This document shows positions 51,932 through 59,900 of a DNA stretch of 64,000 nt, one piece after another. The stretch is from Mycobacterium pseudokansasii (lineage in GTDB: Bacteria > Actinomycetota > Actinomycetes > Mycobacteriales > Mycobacteriaceae). Position 1 is the first letter of the stretch, and the number at the start of each line of letters is the position of its first letter. The notes beneath the pieces are model-generated. The model was not told the origin of the DNA and made no database searches. It saw only the letters and a program-made list of their open reading frames with translations. The DNA lies in NCBI RefSeq assembly GCF_900566075.1, contig NZ_UPHU01000001.1, forward strand, positions 4,278,325-4,342,324, in the 5' to 3' direction. Both the position numbers and the translations under genes were made by a program.

Positions 51932-52420
51932 TTGAGCGAGTCCACCCGCCTGGCTCCCGGCGACAAAGCGCCTGTCTTCAGCTTGCCCGACGCCGACGGC
52001 AAGAAGGTGTCGCTGGCCGACTACAAGGGACGCCGCGTGGTCGTGTATTTCTATCCGGCCGCCTCGACACCGGGATGCACCAAAGAGGCCTGCGACTTCC
52101 GCGACAACCTGCACGATCTCAACGACGCCGGCCTGGACGTCGTCGGAATTTCCCCCGACGCGCCCGCCAAGCTGGCCAAGTTCCGCGACGCCGAGGCGTT
52201 GACGTTCCCGCTGCTGTCCGATCCCGACCGCAAGATATTGACGGCCTGGGGCGCCTACGGCGAGAAGAAGATGTACGGCAAGACCGTGCAGGGCGTCATC
52301 CGGTCCACATTCGTCGTCGACGAGAAGGGCAAGATCGCCCTTGCCCAGTACAACGTCAAGGCCGCACACACGGCAACGTTGATCCAGAAGATCATCACGC
52401 AGGCGACCGCTGCCGGCTAG
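51932..52420 (+). CDS. bcp: Thiol peroxidase, bacterioferritin comigratory protein
   Basis: A 162-residue PrxQ-type peroxiredoxin. Peroxidatic Cys49 in STPGCTKEACDF and resolving Cys54; FYPAAS and SDPDRKILTAWGAYGEK are conserved. It reduces H2O2 and lipid peroxides in the cytoplasm with thioredoxin. TTG 51932 is preferred to GTG 51911 since AAAGGG lies seven bases before it. The last residues after AQYNVKA differ from those I recall for M. tuberculosis Bcp, and a copy of the expected ending is found 0.9 kb downstream; the C-terminus seems replaced by an insertion. Confidence 0.93.
   Translation: MSESTRLAPGDKAPVFSLPDADGKKVSLADYKGRRVVVYFYPAASTPGCTKEACDFRDNLHDLNDAGLDVVGISPDAPAKLAKFRDAEALTFPLLSDPDRKILTAWGAYGEKKMYGKTVQGVIRSTFVVDEKGKIALAQYNVKAAHTATLIQKIITQATAAG
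52343..52363 (+). repeat. 21-bp direct repeat, left copy (inside bcp)
   Basis: GCCCAGTACAACGTCAAGGC plus C, encoding AQYNVKA. It recurs at 53248-53268 with 20 of 21 bases identical. The two copies bound a 905-bp period that contains the new bcp 3' end and the Cys-rich gene. Confidence 0.85.
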
Positions 52421-52715
52421 TCACTGCCACGGTGGCTACGGCGCTTCCAAAATGATCTCAGCCCCTGGCAATCACGTACTCAATGTGAGCCGTGCGGCGA
52501 CTCCCCTTGTCATTCATGGGATCTCCGTCGATCGCTCACCACTCGCCGTTCCATTCGACCTGACTCTGAGCACCGGGCCCGCTCGGATACCCGGCCTCCG
52601 GTTGCTCAGGTCTCGAATTCCCGCCCTGACCCTCGATCGGCGTTCCGGCCGGATGGACCGCGGACCGAGCACAACTCCTCCGCGGCAGGATCGCGCGTGC
52701 CTCAGCGACGCTCCG

Positions 52716-53129
52716 TCAGTGATCGATGAACTTTCTGTGCCCGACGGGACAGCATCCGGTGTAGTAGTCGAAGCCACATTCGTCGAAGACCGGATTCAGC
52801 TTCCAGTGCGTTCCGCAATACGAATACCCGCACTCTGCGCAGAAGAACGGCGCATATTCCTTGTCGCGCCTGTAGAGCGCCGCGGCCACGTCGTCGGCCT
52901 CGCCGCGCACCACGGTGGCGACCGCCTCGTAGTCCGCGACAGCGAGGGAGTAGTTCGCGTGCCGGAGGAAGTCCCTGACCCTGAAGGTGCCCCTGCCGGA
53001 AAAGCCGGAATCGAGCTCGTGCAAGATGTCCTTCCGACCATCAGCGTAGACGGCACCCTTAGGAATCAGCTCCACCACCGCAGCTGTCTGACCGCATCCG
53101 GCAAACCCGCACGGGATCGCGGCCCTCAC
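52716..53129 (-). CDS. Cys/His-rich, probably zinc-binding hypothetical protein
   Basis: A 137-residue protein I do not recognise. Cys7 and Cys12 open it; the C-terminus has CAECGYSYCGTHW (97-109), then Cys118, Cys126, Cys127, His131 and His137, enough ligands for two zinc sites. The middle is neutral and helical. Start is GTG 53127-53129 (MRAAIPCGFAGC). From memory M. tuberculosis lacks it: bcp and the M20 peptidase gene meet directly. It lies inside the segment bounded by the 21-bp repeats. The 295 bp between bcp and this gene are empty of recognisable features. Confidence 0.7.
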   Translation of the reverse strand: MRAAIPCGFAGCGQTAAVVELIPKGAVYADGRKDILHELDSGFSGRGTFRVRDFLRHANYSLAVADYEAVATVVRGEADDVAAALYRRDKEYAPFFCAECGYSYCGTHWKLNPVFDECGFDYYTGCCPVGHRKFIDH

Positions 53130-53247
53130 CCCAGTGGCCGCCGATCCGTCATTGTGGCATTATTGCAGCCTCCCACCGTCAAATGGTCACATCGAGGAAA
53201 GACGACAAACCCTTAGCAGCCCGTGTGCGAGGCCCATACCGTAGCGC

Positions 53248-53310
53248 GCCCAGTACAACGTCAAAGCCACCGGACACATCGCCACACGGCGCCCCGATGT
53301 GCCGGTCTGA
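53248..53310 (+). pseudogene. Orphan 3' end of bcp
   Basis: Twenty codons and a stop: AQYNVKATGHIATRRPDVPV, ending TGA at 53308-53310, directly against the M20 peptidase stop. It matches the carboxyl end I recall for M. tuberculosis Bcp (AQYNVKATGHVAKLRRDLSV) better than the present bcp end does. The bases before 53248 are not bcp. This is what is left of the original gene end after an insertion. Confidence 0.75.
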
Positions 53311-54645
53311 TCAGGCCAGGTTGGCCAGCAACAGCGCTTCGGCGACCGCGGCACGCTCCAATACCCCGAGATGCAAGCTCTCGTTGATGCTGTGCGCCTG
53401 CGTCGCGGGATCCTCGACGCCGGTGACCAGGATTTTCGCCGCCGGATACGCCCGCGCGAACTCGGCGATGAACGGAATCGACCCGCCCATGCCCATGTCG
53501 ACGGGATCGGTACCCCACGCCTGCCGCAACGCCGCCCGGGCGGCGTCATAGACGGGGCCGCTGGCCTCGATGGCGTACGGCTGGCCGACCTCGCCCCGTA
53601 TGACATTGACCTGCGCACCCCAGGGTGTGTGCCGCTGCAGATGGGCCTCCAGTGCGTCCAGGTGCGCGACGGCGTCACCACCGGGCGCAACCCGCAGACT
53701 GATCTTGGCTCGAGCCCGCGGAATCAACGTATTCGACGCTGCCGCAACCGATGTGGTCTCGATGCCGATCACGGTGATCGCGGGTTTGGCCCAGAGTCGC
53801 TGGGGTACCGAGCGGGAACCGATTTCGCTCACCCCATCCAGCAGGCCAGCGTCTGCGCGCACCCGTTCGGGCGGGTAGTCCGGGAAGTTCAGGGCCGCAA
53901 CGTCGGTTTCATGCAGCCCTGCGACTGCCACGTTGCCGTCGTCGTCGTGCAGGCTGGCCAGCAGCCGCACCAGCACACTCAACGCGTCGGGAACCACCCC
54001 GCCCCACAAGCCGGAGTGCAGGCCGTGGTCGAGCGTGGCGACCTCGACGACGCAATCGGCCAATCCGCGTAGCGACACCGTCAGCGCGGGAACCTCAGTG
54101 CTCCAATTGTCCGAATCGGCGATGACGATCACATCGGCGGCCAGCGCGTCGCGGTGGGCGGCGAGCAATCGGCCCAGTGACGGAGATCCGGATTCTTCTT
54201 CGCCCTCCACGAAGACGGTCACGCCCACCGGCGGCCGGCCGCCGTGGGCCCGGAATGCCGCCAAATGCGTTGCGATGCCAGCCTTGTCGTCGGCGGTGCC
54301 ACGCCCGTACAGTCGTCCGTCGCGTTCGGTGGGCTCGAAAGGCGGCGACGCCCACTGGTCGCGGTCGCCTTCCGGCTGGACGTCATGGTGGGCATACAGC
54401 AGCACCGTGGGCGCACCCGGTGGCGGTGCATACCGTGCGATGACCGCGGGCGCTCCGCCTTCGCTAACGATCCGAACTTCGTCAAAACCGGCCTGCGACA
54501 ACAGGTCTGCCACCGCCTGTGCGCTGCGGTGTACCTGATCGCGTCGAGCCGGGTCCGCCCACACCGATTCGATGCGCACCAGATCTTCGAGATCACGCCG
54601 CACCGACGGCAACACCGCACGAACCCGCTCAACCAGATCAGTCAC
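53311..54645 (-). CDS. M20 family metallopeptidase (Rv2522c-like)
   Basis: A 444-residue dipeptidase/deacylase. Metal and catalytic residues: AHHDVQP (His86, Asp88), GTADDKAG (Asp120), EGEEESGS (Glu149, Glu150), then the dimerisation lid domain, and SINESLHL near the end. Likely cytoplasmic; substrate unknown. GTG 54645 is taken as the start: TAGCCT lies seven bases upstream, which suits a leaderless message. The reading frame is open up to 55314, but that is antisense to the kinase gene. From memory Rv2522c is slightly longer. Confidence 0.92.
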   Translation of the reverse strand: MTDLVERVRAVLPSVRRDLEDLVRIESVWADPARRDQVHRSAQAVADLLSQAGFDEVRIVSEGGAPAVIARYAPPPGAPTVLLYAHHDVQPEGDRDQWASPPFEPTERDGRLYGRGTADDKAGIATHLAAFRAHGGRPPVGVTVFVEGEEESGSPSLGRLLAAHRDALAADVIVIADSDNWSTEVPALTVSLRGLADCVVEVATLDHGLHSGLWGGVVPDALSVLVRLLASLHDDDGNVAVAGLHETDVAALNFPDYPPERVRADAGLLDGVSEIGSRSVPQRLWAKPAITVIGIETTSVAAASNTLIPRARAKISLRVAPGGDAVAHLDALEAHLQRHTPWGAQVNVIRGEVGQPYAIEASGPVYDAARAALRQAWGTDPVDMGMGGSIPFIAEFARAYPAAKILVTGVEDPATQAHSINESLHLGVLERAAVAEALLLANLA

Positions 54646-54675
54646 GACCACGAGGCTAGCTATGCTGAGCCCGAT
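54646..54675. promoter_or_regulatory. 30-bp divergent promoter, probably giving two leaderless mRNAs
   Basis: Plus strand: TATGCT (54661-54666), then nine bases, then ATG 54676. Minus strand: TAGCCT, then seven bases, then GTG 54645. Both hexamers fit TAnnnT of mycobacterial SigA -10 boxes at the spacing where transcription starts at the start codon. No Shine-Dalgarno sequence precedes either gene. Confidence 0.55.
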
Positions 54676-55821
54676 ATGGCGACGCGCGGCCCCGATCCGA
54701 CGGCGCCGCTCTGGCGGGCGGCGCAGGTATTCCGGCTGCTGAGCTGCGTGTATGCCCTGGGCTTTCAGATCGCGGTCAACTCCGATCTGCGGCGGCCGGC
54801 GTTGGGCTGGGTGCTCTTCGCGGTGCTGATGGGCTGGAGCGCGGCGTGCGCGCTCGCCTACCTCTGCGGCTTCGGCCGACGGACTGCCTGGGTGATCGCC
54901 GAGATCGCAGTCGTCGTCGTGCTGATGCTGTCCACCAAGGTGGTAGCCACCGGGCAATGGGCACTGGACAACCAGACCTGGCCCACAACCCTGTGGGCCA
55001 GCAACGCCACCATTTCGGCGGCCCTGCAGTTCGGCGCGGCCGGCGGCATGTTGACCGGTGTCGCGGTGACGGCCGCCAACGAAACCGTCAAGGGGTACGT
55101 CAACGTCAACCTCGGACGCAGCGCGACCATTGTCATCGAGCTGGCAGTCGGGCTCGCCGTGGGGATGGCCGCGCGGACCGCCCGGCGCGCCCACGACGAA
55201 CTGCAACGAGCCGCCGAATTGTCGGCAGCGCTGCACGAGCGGGAACGGCTGTCCCGGCAAGTTCACGACGGTGTCATCCAGGTGCTGGCCCTCGTCGCCA
55301 AGCGGGGCCACCAAATGGGCGGCGACGCAGCCGAATTAGCGGCGCTGGCCAGCGAGCAGGAACGCGCGCTGCGCCGCTGGCTGAGTTCCGCCGACGCCGA
55401 GCAGGACGGCGACACCCAGACCGTCGACCTCGGCGCGCTGTTGCGGCGCCGGGCGTCTGATCAGGTGTCCATGAGCCTGCCGGGTACACCGGTACCGCTG
55501 GGGCGTGGGGTGGCCGCCGAACTGGACGCGGCGGTGGGCAACGCCCTGGACAATGTCCGCTTGCACGCGGGGCCGAACGCCCGCGCCTACGTGCTGCTGG
55601 AAGATGTGGGCGATGCGGTGGCGGTGACCATTCGCGACGACGGTGTCGGCATTGCTCCGGGACGCCTCGACCAAGCCGCCAGCCAAGGTCGGCTTGGGGT
55701 CACGAAGTCGATCGTGGGCCGGTTGGCCGCGCTGGGCGGTACCGCGCAGCTGAGCACGAACACGGGCGAGGGCACCGAGTGGGAACTAAGGGTGCCACGG
55801 CGGGAAGGACGTCATGAGTGA
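54676..55821 (+). CDS. Two-component sensor histidine kinase, NarL-type (DUF5931 group)
   Basis: A 381-residue membrane kinase. Five or six hydrophobic segments occupy residues 15-165. The HisKA_3 helix is ERLSRQVHDGVIQVLALVA with phospho-acceptor His197; the ATPase domain has NALDNVRLHAG (N box), DDGVGIAPGRL (G1) and GEGTEWELRVP (G2). The stimulus is unknown. The last 8 bp overlap the response-regulator gene. From memory M. tuberculosis has no kinase between the M20 gene and acpS. Confidence 0.92.
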   Translation: MATRGPDPTAPLWRAAQVFRLLSCVYALGFQIAVNSDLRRPALGWVLFAVLMGWSAACALAYLCGFGRRTAWVIAEIAVVVVLMLSTKVVATGQWALDNQTWPTTLWASNATISAALQFGAAGGMLTGVAVTAANETVKGYVNVNLGRSATIVIELAVGLAVGMAARTARRAHDELQRAAELSAALHERERLSRQVHDGVIQVLALVAKRGHQMGGDAAELAALASEQERALRRWLSSADAEQDGDTQTVDLGALLRRRASDQVSMSLPGTPVPLGRGVAAELDAAVGNALDNVRLHAGPNARAYVLLEDVGDAVAVTIRDDGVGIAPGRLDQAASQGRLGVTKSIVGRLAALGGTAQLSTNTGEGTEWELRVPRREGRHE

Positions 55822-56470
55822 ACAGCAGTCCCCGACCGTGATGGTCGTCGACGACCATCCGATCTGGCGCGATGCCGTCGCACGCGACCTTGCCGATGAC
55901 GGGTTCAACGTCGTCGCCACCGCCGACGGCGTGGCAGCGGCGCGGCGACGGGCCGCGGTCGTCAAGCCCGATGTGGTGCTCATGGACATGCGCCTGGCCG
56001 ACGGCAACGGCGTGCAGGCGACGACGGAGGTGCTCGAGGTCTCTCCGGCCACCCGGGTGCTGGTCCTGTCGGCCTCGGACGAACGCGAGGACGTTTTGGA
56101 GGCGGTCAAAGCCGGGGCGAGGGGATACCTGGTCAAGAGCGCCTCCAAGGCGGAACTCAGTGATGCCGTGCGAGCCACCGCGGCCGGGCGGGCCGTGTTC
56201 ACCCCGAGCCTGGCCGGACTCGTGCTGGGTGAGTATCGGCGCATCGCCACGAGCACCGACTCGGGACCGGCTCGCCCCAGCCTCACCGAGCGGGAGACCG
56301 AGGTACTGCGATACGTCGCAAAAGGCCTGTCCGCCAAGCAGATTGCCGAAAAGCTCTCGCTGAGTCATCGCACCGTCGAAAACCACGTGCAGGCGACGTT
56401 TCGCAAGTTGCAGGTCGCCAATCGGGTGGAGTTGACCCGCTACGCCATCGAGCACGGCCTCGACGAGTAG
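55814..56470 (+). CDS. NarL/FixJ-family response regulator
   Basis: A 218-residue regulator. Receiver domain 1-125: VVDDHP, phospho-acceptor Asp58 in VLMDMRL, Thr/Ser at VLSASD and Lys in GYLVKSASK. LuxR-type helix-turn-helix at about 150-210: LTERETEVLRYVAKGLSAKQ and HRTVENHVQATFRKLQV. It is coupled to the upstream kinase by ATGAGTGA and should be phosphorylated by it. The closest potential targets are acpS-fas across the convergent terminator, but no evidence links them. Transcription ends at the long hairpin that follows. Confidence 0.94.
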   Translation: MSEQQSPTVMVVDDHPIWRDAVARDLADDGFNVVATADGVAAARRRAAVVKPDVVLMDMRLADGNGVQATTEVLEVSPATRVLVLSASDEREDVLEAVKAGARGYLVKSASKAELSDAVRATAAGRAVFTPSLAGLVLGEYRRIATSTDSGPARPSLTERETEVLRYVAKGLSAKQIAEKLSLSHRTVENHVQATFRKLQVANRVELTRYAIEHGLDE

Positions 56471-56513
56471 CCCGGATCGCGTATCCATTCCGCGGCGCCG
56501 CCCGCTAACGAGC

Positions 56514-56572
56514 GCGAGCAGACGCGGAATCGCATCAAAACCTGCGGTTTTTGCGATTCCGCGTCTGCTCGC
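56514..56572. terminator. Long perfect hairpin, bidirectional terminator
   Basis: GCGAGCAGACGCGGAATCGC plus A (56514-56534) is fully complementary to 56552-56572, 21 bp. Inside it AAAACC (56537-56542) pairs with GGTTTT (56546-56551) around TGC, so apart from a two-base bulge the 59 nt form one rod. It lies between convergent genes (response regulator and acpS). Confidence 0.85.
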
Positions 56573-56577
56573 CCACT

Positions 56578-56970
56578 CTAGGGTGACTCGAGAATGGCCA
56601 CCGCTGCAGCGGTATCCCCTTCGTGGGTCAGCGAGACATGGATGGTCACATCGGCCAGATGCTTGGCGATTTCGCCGGTTAGCCGCACCCGCGGCCGGCC
56701 CCACATGTCGGTGACCACCTCGATGTCACGGTGAATGTCCTCCGGCAGCATGGGCCGCTGCGCGAACCGCGAACCGGACCAGGCCTTGATCACCGCTTCC
56801 TTGGCGGCCCAGCGGGCCGCGAGGTGCCGGGCCGCCGACGAACTCTTGTCCGAGGCGTCCCGCCGCTCGCCGGGGGTGAAGGTCGTCGCGAACACCGTTC
56901 CCGGTTGGTCGACCTGCTCGGCGAAATCAGGAATGGAGACGAGGTCGATCCCCACACCGACGATGCCCAT
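56578..56970 (-). CDS. acpS: Holo-[acyl-carrier-protein] synthase
   Basis: A 130-residue phosphopantetheinyl transferase, same length as Rv2523c. GVGIDLVSIPDF holds the Mg-binding Asp and WAAKEAVIKAW the Glu and Lys for CoA binding. It moves 4'-phosphopantetheine from CoA to the ACP serine of Fas and to AcpM. It lies 28 bp after the fas stop, so it is co-transcribed with its substrate. ATG 56970. Confidence 0.97.
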   Translation of the reverse strand: MGIVGVGIDLVSIPDFAEQVDQPGTVFATTFTPGERRDASDKSSSAARHLAARWAAKEAVIKAWSGSRFAQRPMLPEDIHRDIEVVTDMWGRPRVRLTGEIAKHLADVTIHVSLTHEGDTAAAVAILESP

Positions 56971-56998
56971 GGGTCGCCACGTTAACGGATGATCGAAG

Positions 56999-59900
56999 TC
57001 ATCCGATAAATGCCTCGCCGTCGCCCAGCCTGGCGGCCGGATTGAGCAACATCGCAGCCTCCTGCGGCTTCTCCGGCTGCTGGTGGTCGAAACGGCGGTC
57101 CGCGGGCCGCTCGTACATCGGCGTACCGCCGGCGATGGCCGCGGCCAGACGGCGCCGACCGGCCAGCAACCGCGCGTCGGCCCGGCGCTGGTAGTCCGCC
57201 CGCTGCTCGGGGTCCATGGCGGCGATGAAGGCCTGCGGGTGTACGAGGGCTATCAGGCCGGACACGTGGCCGAACCCGAGACTGGTCACCAACCCGGCCT
57301 TGAGCGGGTACTTCTCGCCCAGCCGCAAGGTGTCGCGGACCCACACGAAGTGCTCCGATCCGGCCAGCTCGTCGTCAACGCAATCCAGACTGCGGTTGGG
57401 CGGAATGACACCGTCACGAAGGATCTGGCACAGCCCCATCATCTGGAACACCGCGGCGCCGCCCTTGGCATGGCCGGTGAGGCTCTTCTGCGACACCACG
57501 AACAGCGGGGCGCCCTCGGAGCGGCCCAGCGCGTCGGCGAGCCGCTCGTGCAGTTCGGTCTCGTTCGGGTCGTTGGCCAGCGTCGAGGTGTCGTGCTTGG
57601 AGATCACCGCGATGTCGTCAGCACCCACGCCCAGCTTGGCCAGCGAACGCGCCAGCACCGAATCCCGGCCGCCGCGGCCCGCACCCAAAGCCCCGATGCC
57701 CGGAGCCGGAATCGAAGTGTGCACACCGTCTGCGAAGGACTGAGCGAAGCCCACCACGGCCAACACCGGTAAGCCCATCTTCAGTGCCAGGTCGCCGCGG
57801 GCCAGCAGGATGGTGCCGCCGCCTTGGGCCTCCACGAACCCGAGCCGTCGCCGGTCGTTGGGCCGGGAGAACTTCGAGTCGTCGATGCCCCGGCCCCGCA
57901 TCATCGCCGTGTCGGCGGTGGCCGCCATGTCACCGAAGCCGATGATGGCCTCCAGCGTCAGGTCGTCGAACCCGCCGGCCACCACCAGCTCGGCCTTGCC
58001 CAGCCGGATCTTGTCGACGCCCTCCTCGACCGACACCGCCGCGGTCGCGCAGGCGCCGACCGGGTGGATCATCGAGCCGTAACTGCCCACATAGGACTGA
58101 ACCACATGCGCGGCAACGACATTGGGCAGCACTTCCTGCAGGATGTCGTTCGGCTTGTTCCGGCCGAGCAGATTGCCGTGGTACATGGTCTGCATGGAGG
58201 TCATTCCGCCCATGCCGGTGCCCTGCGTGTTGGCCACCAGGCTCGGGTGCACCCAGCGCATCAGGTCGGCCGGAGTGAAGCCGGCAGACAGGAACGCGTC
58301 GACGGTCGCGATGATGTTCCACAGCGCTACCCGGTCGATCGAGGCGGCCATGTCCTGGCTGATTCCCCACACCGTCGGGTCGAACCCGGTGGGGATCTGC
58401 GCCCCGACGGTCCGCGACAGCTTGGTCTTGCGCGGCACCCGAATCTCGGTGCCGGCCTTGCGGATTACCTGCCAGTCGGTGGTGTTGGGCACCGGCCGGA
58501 CTACGGTGTGTTCGGGGTCGAACTGGACGAACGCCCGGGCCTCGGCCTCGGTGGACACCACGAAGCTGAAGTCCTTGTCCAGGAACACCGATACCAGCAG
58601 CGGCGACGCGTGGTCGGGATCGATAGCGCCGTCGTCAACGAACTCGCGAATTCCCACTTTTTCCACCACGGCGTCGTGGTAGCGCTCGACAAGCTCGGCC
58701 TCGTCGACCAACTCACCCGATTCGGTGTCGTACCAACCGGGTTGCGGGTCGTCTTCCCAGCGGATCAATCCGGTGGTCCAGGCCAGCTCGAGGACACCGG
58801 CCGCCGACAGTTCGTCGTCGACCTCCATCTCGAAGCGGGTGCGCGACGAGCCGTACGGGCCCAGTTCGGCGCCACCGACGATCACCACCAGATCGGCGGG
58901 GTCGACGTCGAGGTCGGCCCAGTCCGGCGGCGGCGCCGGGGTGTGCGCGCGCGGCGGCGATGGCAGCGCGGCGATGATGCCCGGCGCCGTCTCCTCCTCG
59001 ACGGCCGACGCGTCGGCGGACATCTGCTCACGAGCCTTGGCGGCCAGCTCAGCCATGTCGAGATCAGCCTCGGCCAGGCCTCCGGTCAGGTCCGCCTTGA
59101 TCGGCGAACTGGCCGCGGCGACTTTGGATTCCACGTCGCACAGGCCGAGCAGCATCGCCGCCATCTCGTCGGTCGAGTAGGTGGTGACACCGGCCTCTTC
59201 GACCGCGGTGACGATGGCGTCGTTGTGGCCCATCAGCCCGGTGCCGCGAGTCCACCCGATCAGGGCATGCGCCAGGCTGACCCGCGTCGCCCAGGACGAT
59301 TCGGCATGCCAACGGCTCACCACCGCGTCCAGCGCCGACTTGGCTTCACCGTAAGCACCGTCGCCGCCGAACATCCCGCGGTTGGGCGAGCCGGGCAGCA
59401 CCACGTGCAACCGCGACGCGATGTCGCGCTCGGCGCCGATGGTCGACAGGCCGCCGATCAGCCGCTGCACGGCCCACAGCAGCACCTTCATTTCCATCTC
59501 GGCACGCGAGCCGGCCTCCGACAGATCGCCGACCACGCGGGGCGCCGCGAACGGGAACAACAGTGTCGGGGTCTGCGCGTCCTTGATGTGAATCGACTGT
59601 GGCCCAAGGCTTTCCGTCTGCTCGGTGCCAACCCACCCGACCAGCGCGTCGATATCGGAGTAGGACGCCATGTTGGCCGCGACCACCCACAACACCGCGC
59701 CGTAGCGGGCGTGGTCGCGATACAGCGTGCGGTAGAACGCCAGTCGCTGCTGGTCAAGCTTGGAGGTGGTCGCGATCACGGTGGCGCCTCCGTCGAGCAG
59801 CCGCGCCACCACTGACGCCGCGATAGAGCCCTTCGACGCGCCGGTCACCACGGCCACTTCGTCGCTGTAAGGGCCGGGGTCCGGGTTCTCGGCACCGGCG

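Noticed and set aside
57824..59815. 663-codon open frame opposite fas
   Set aside because: High GC gives long antisense frames; its residues (Arg, His, Gly, Val mixtures) have no domain and fas on the other strand is unmistakable.
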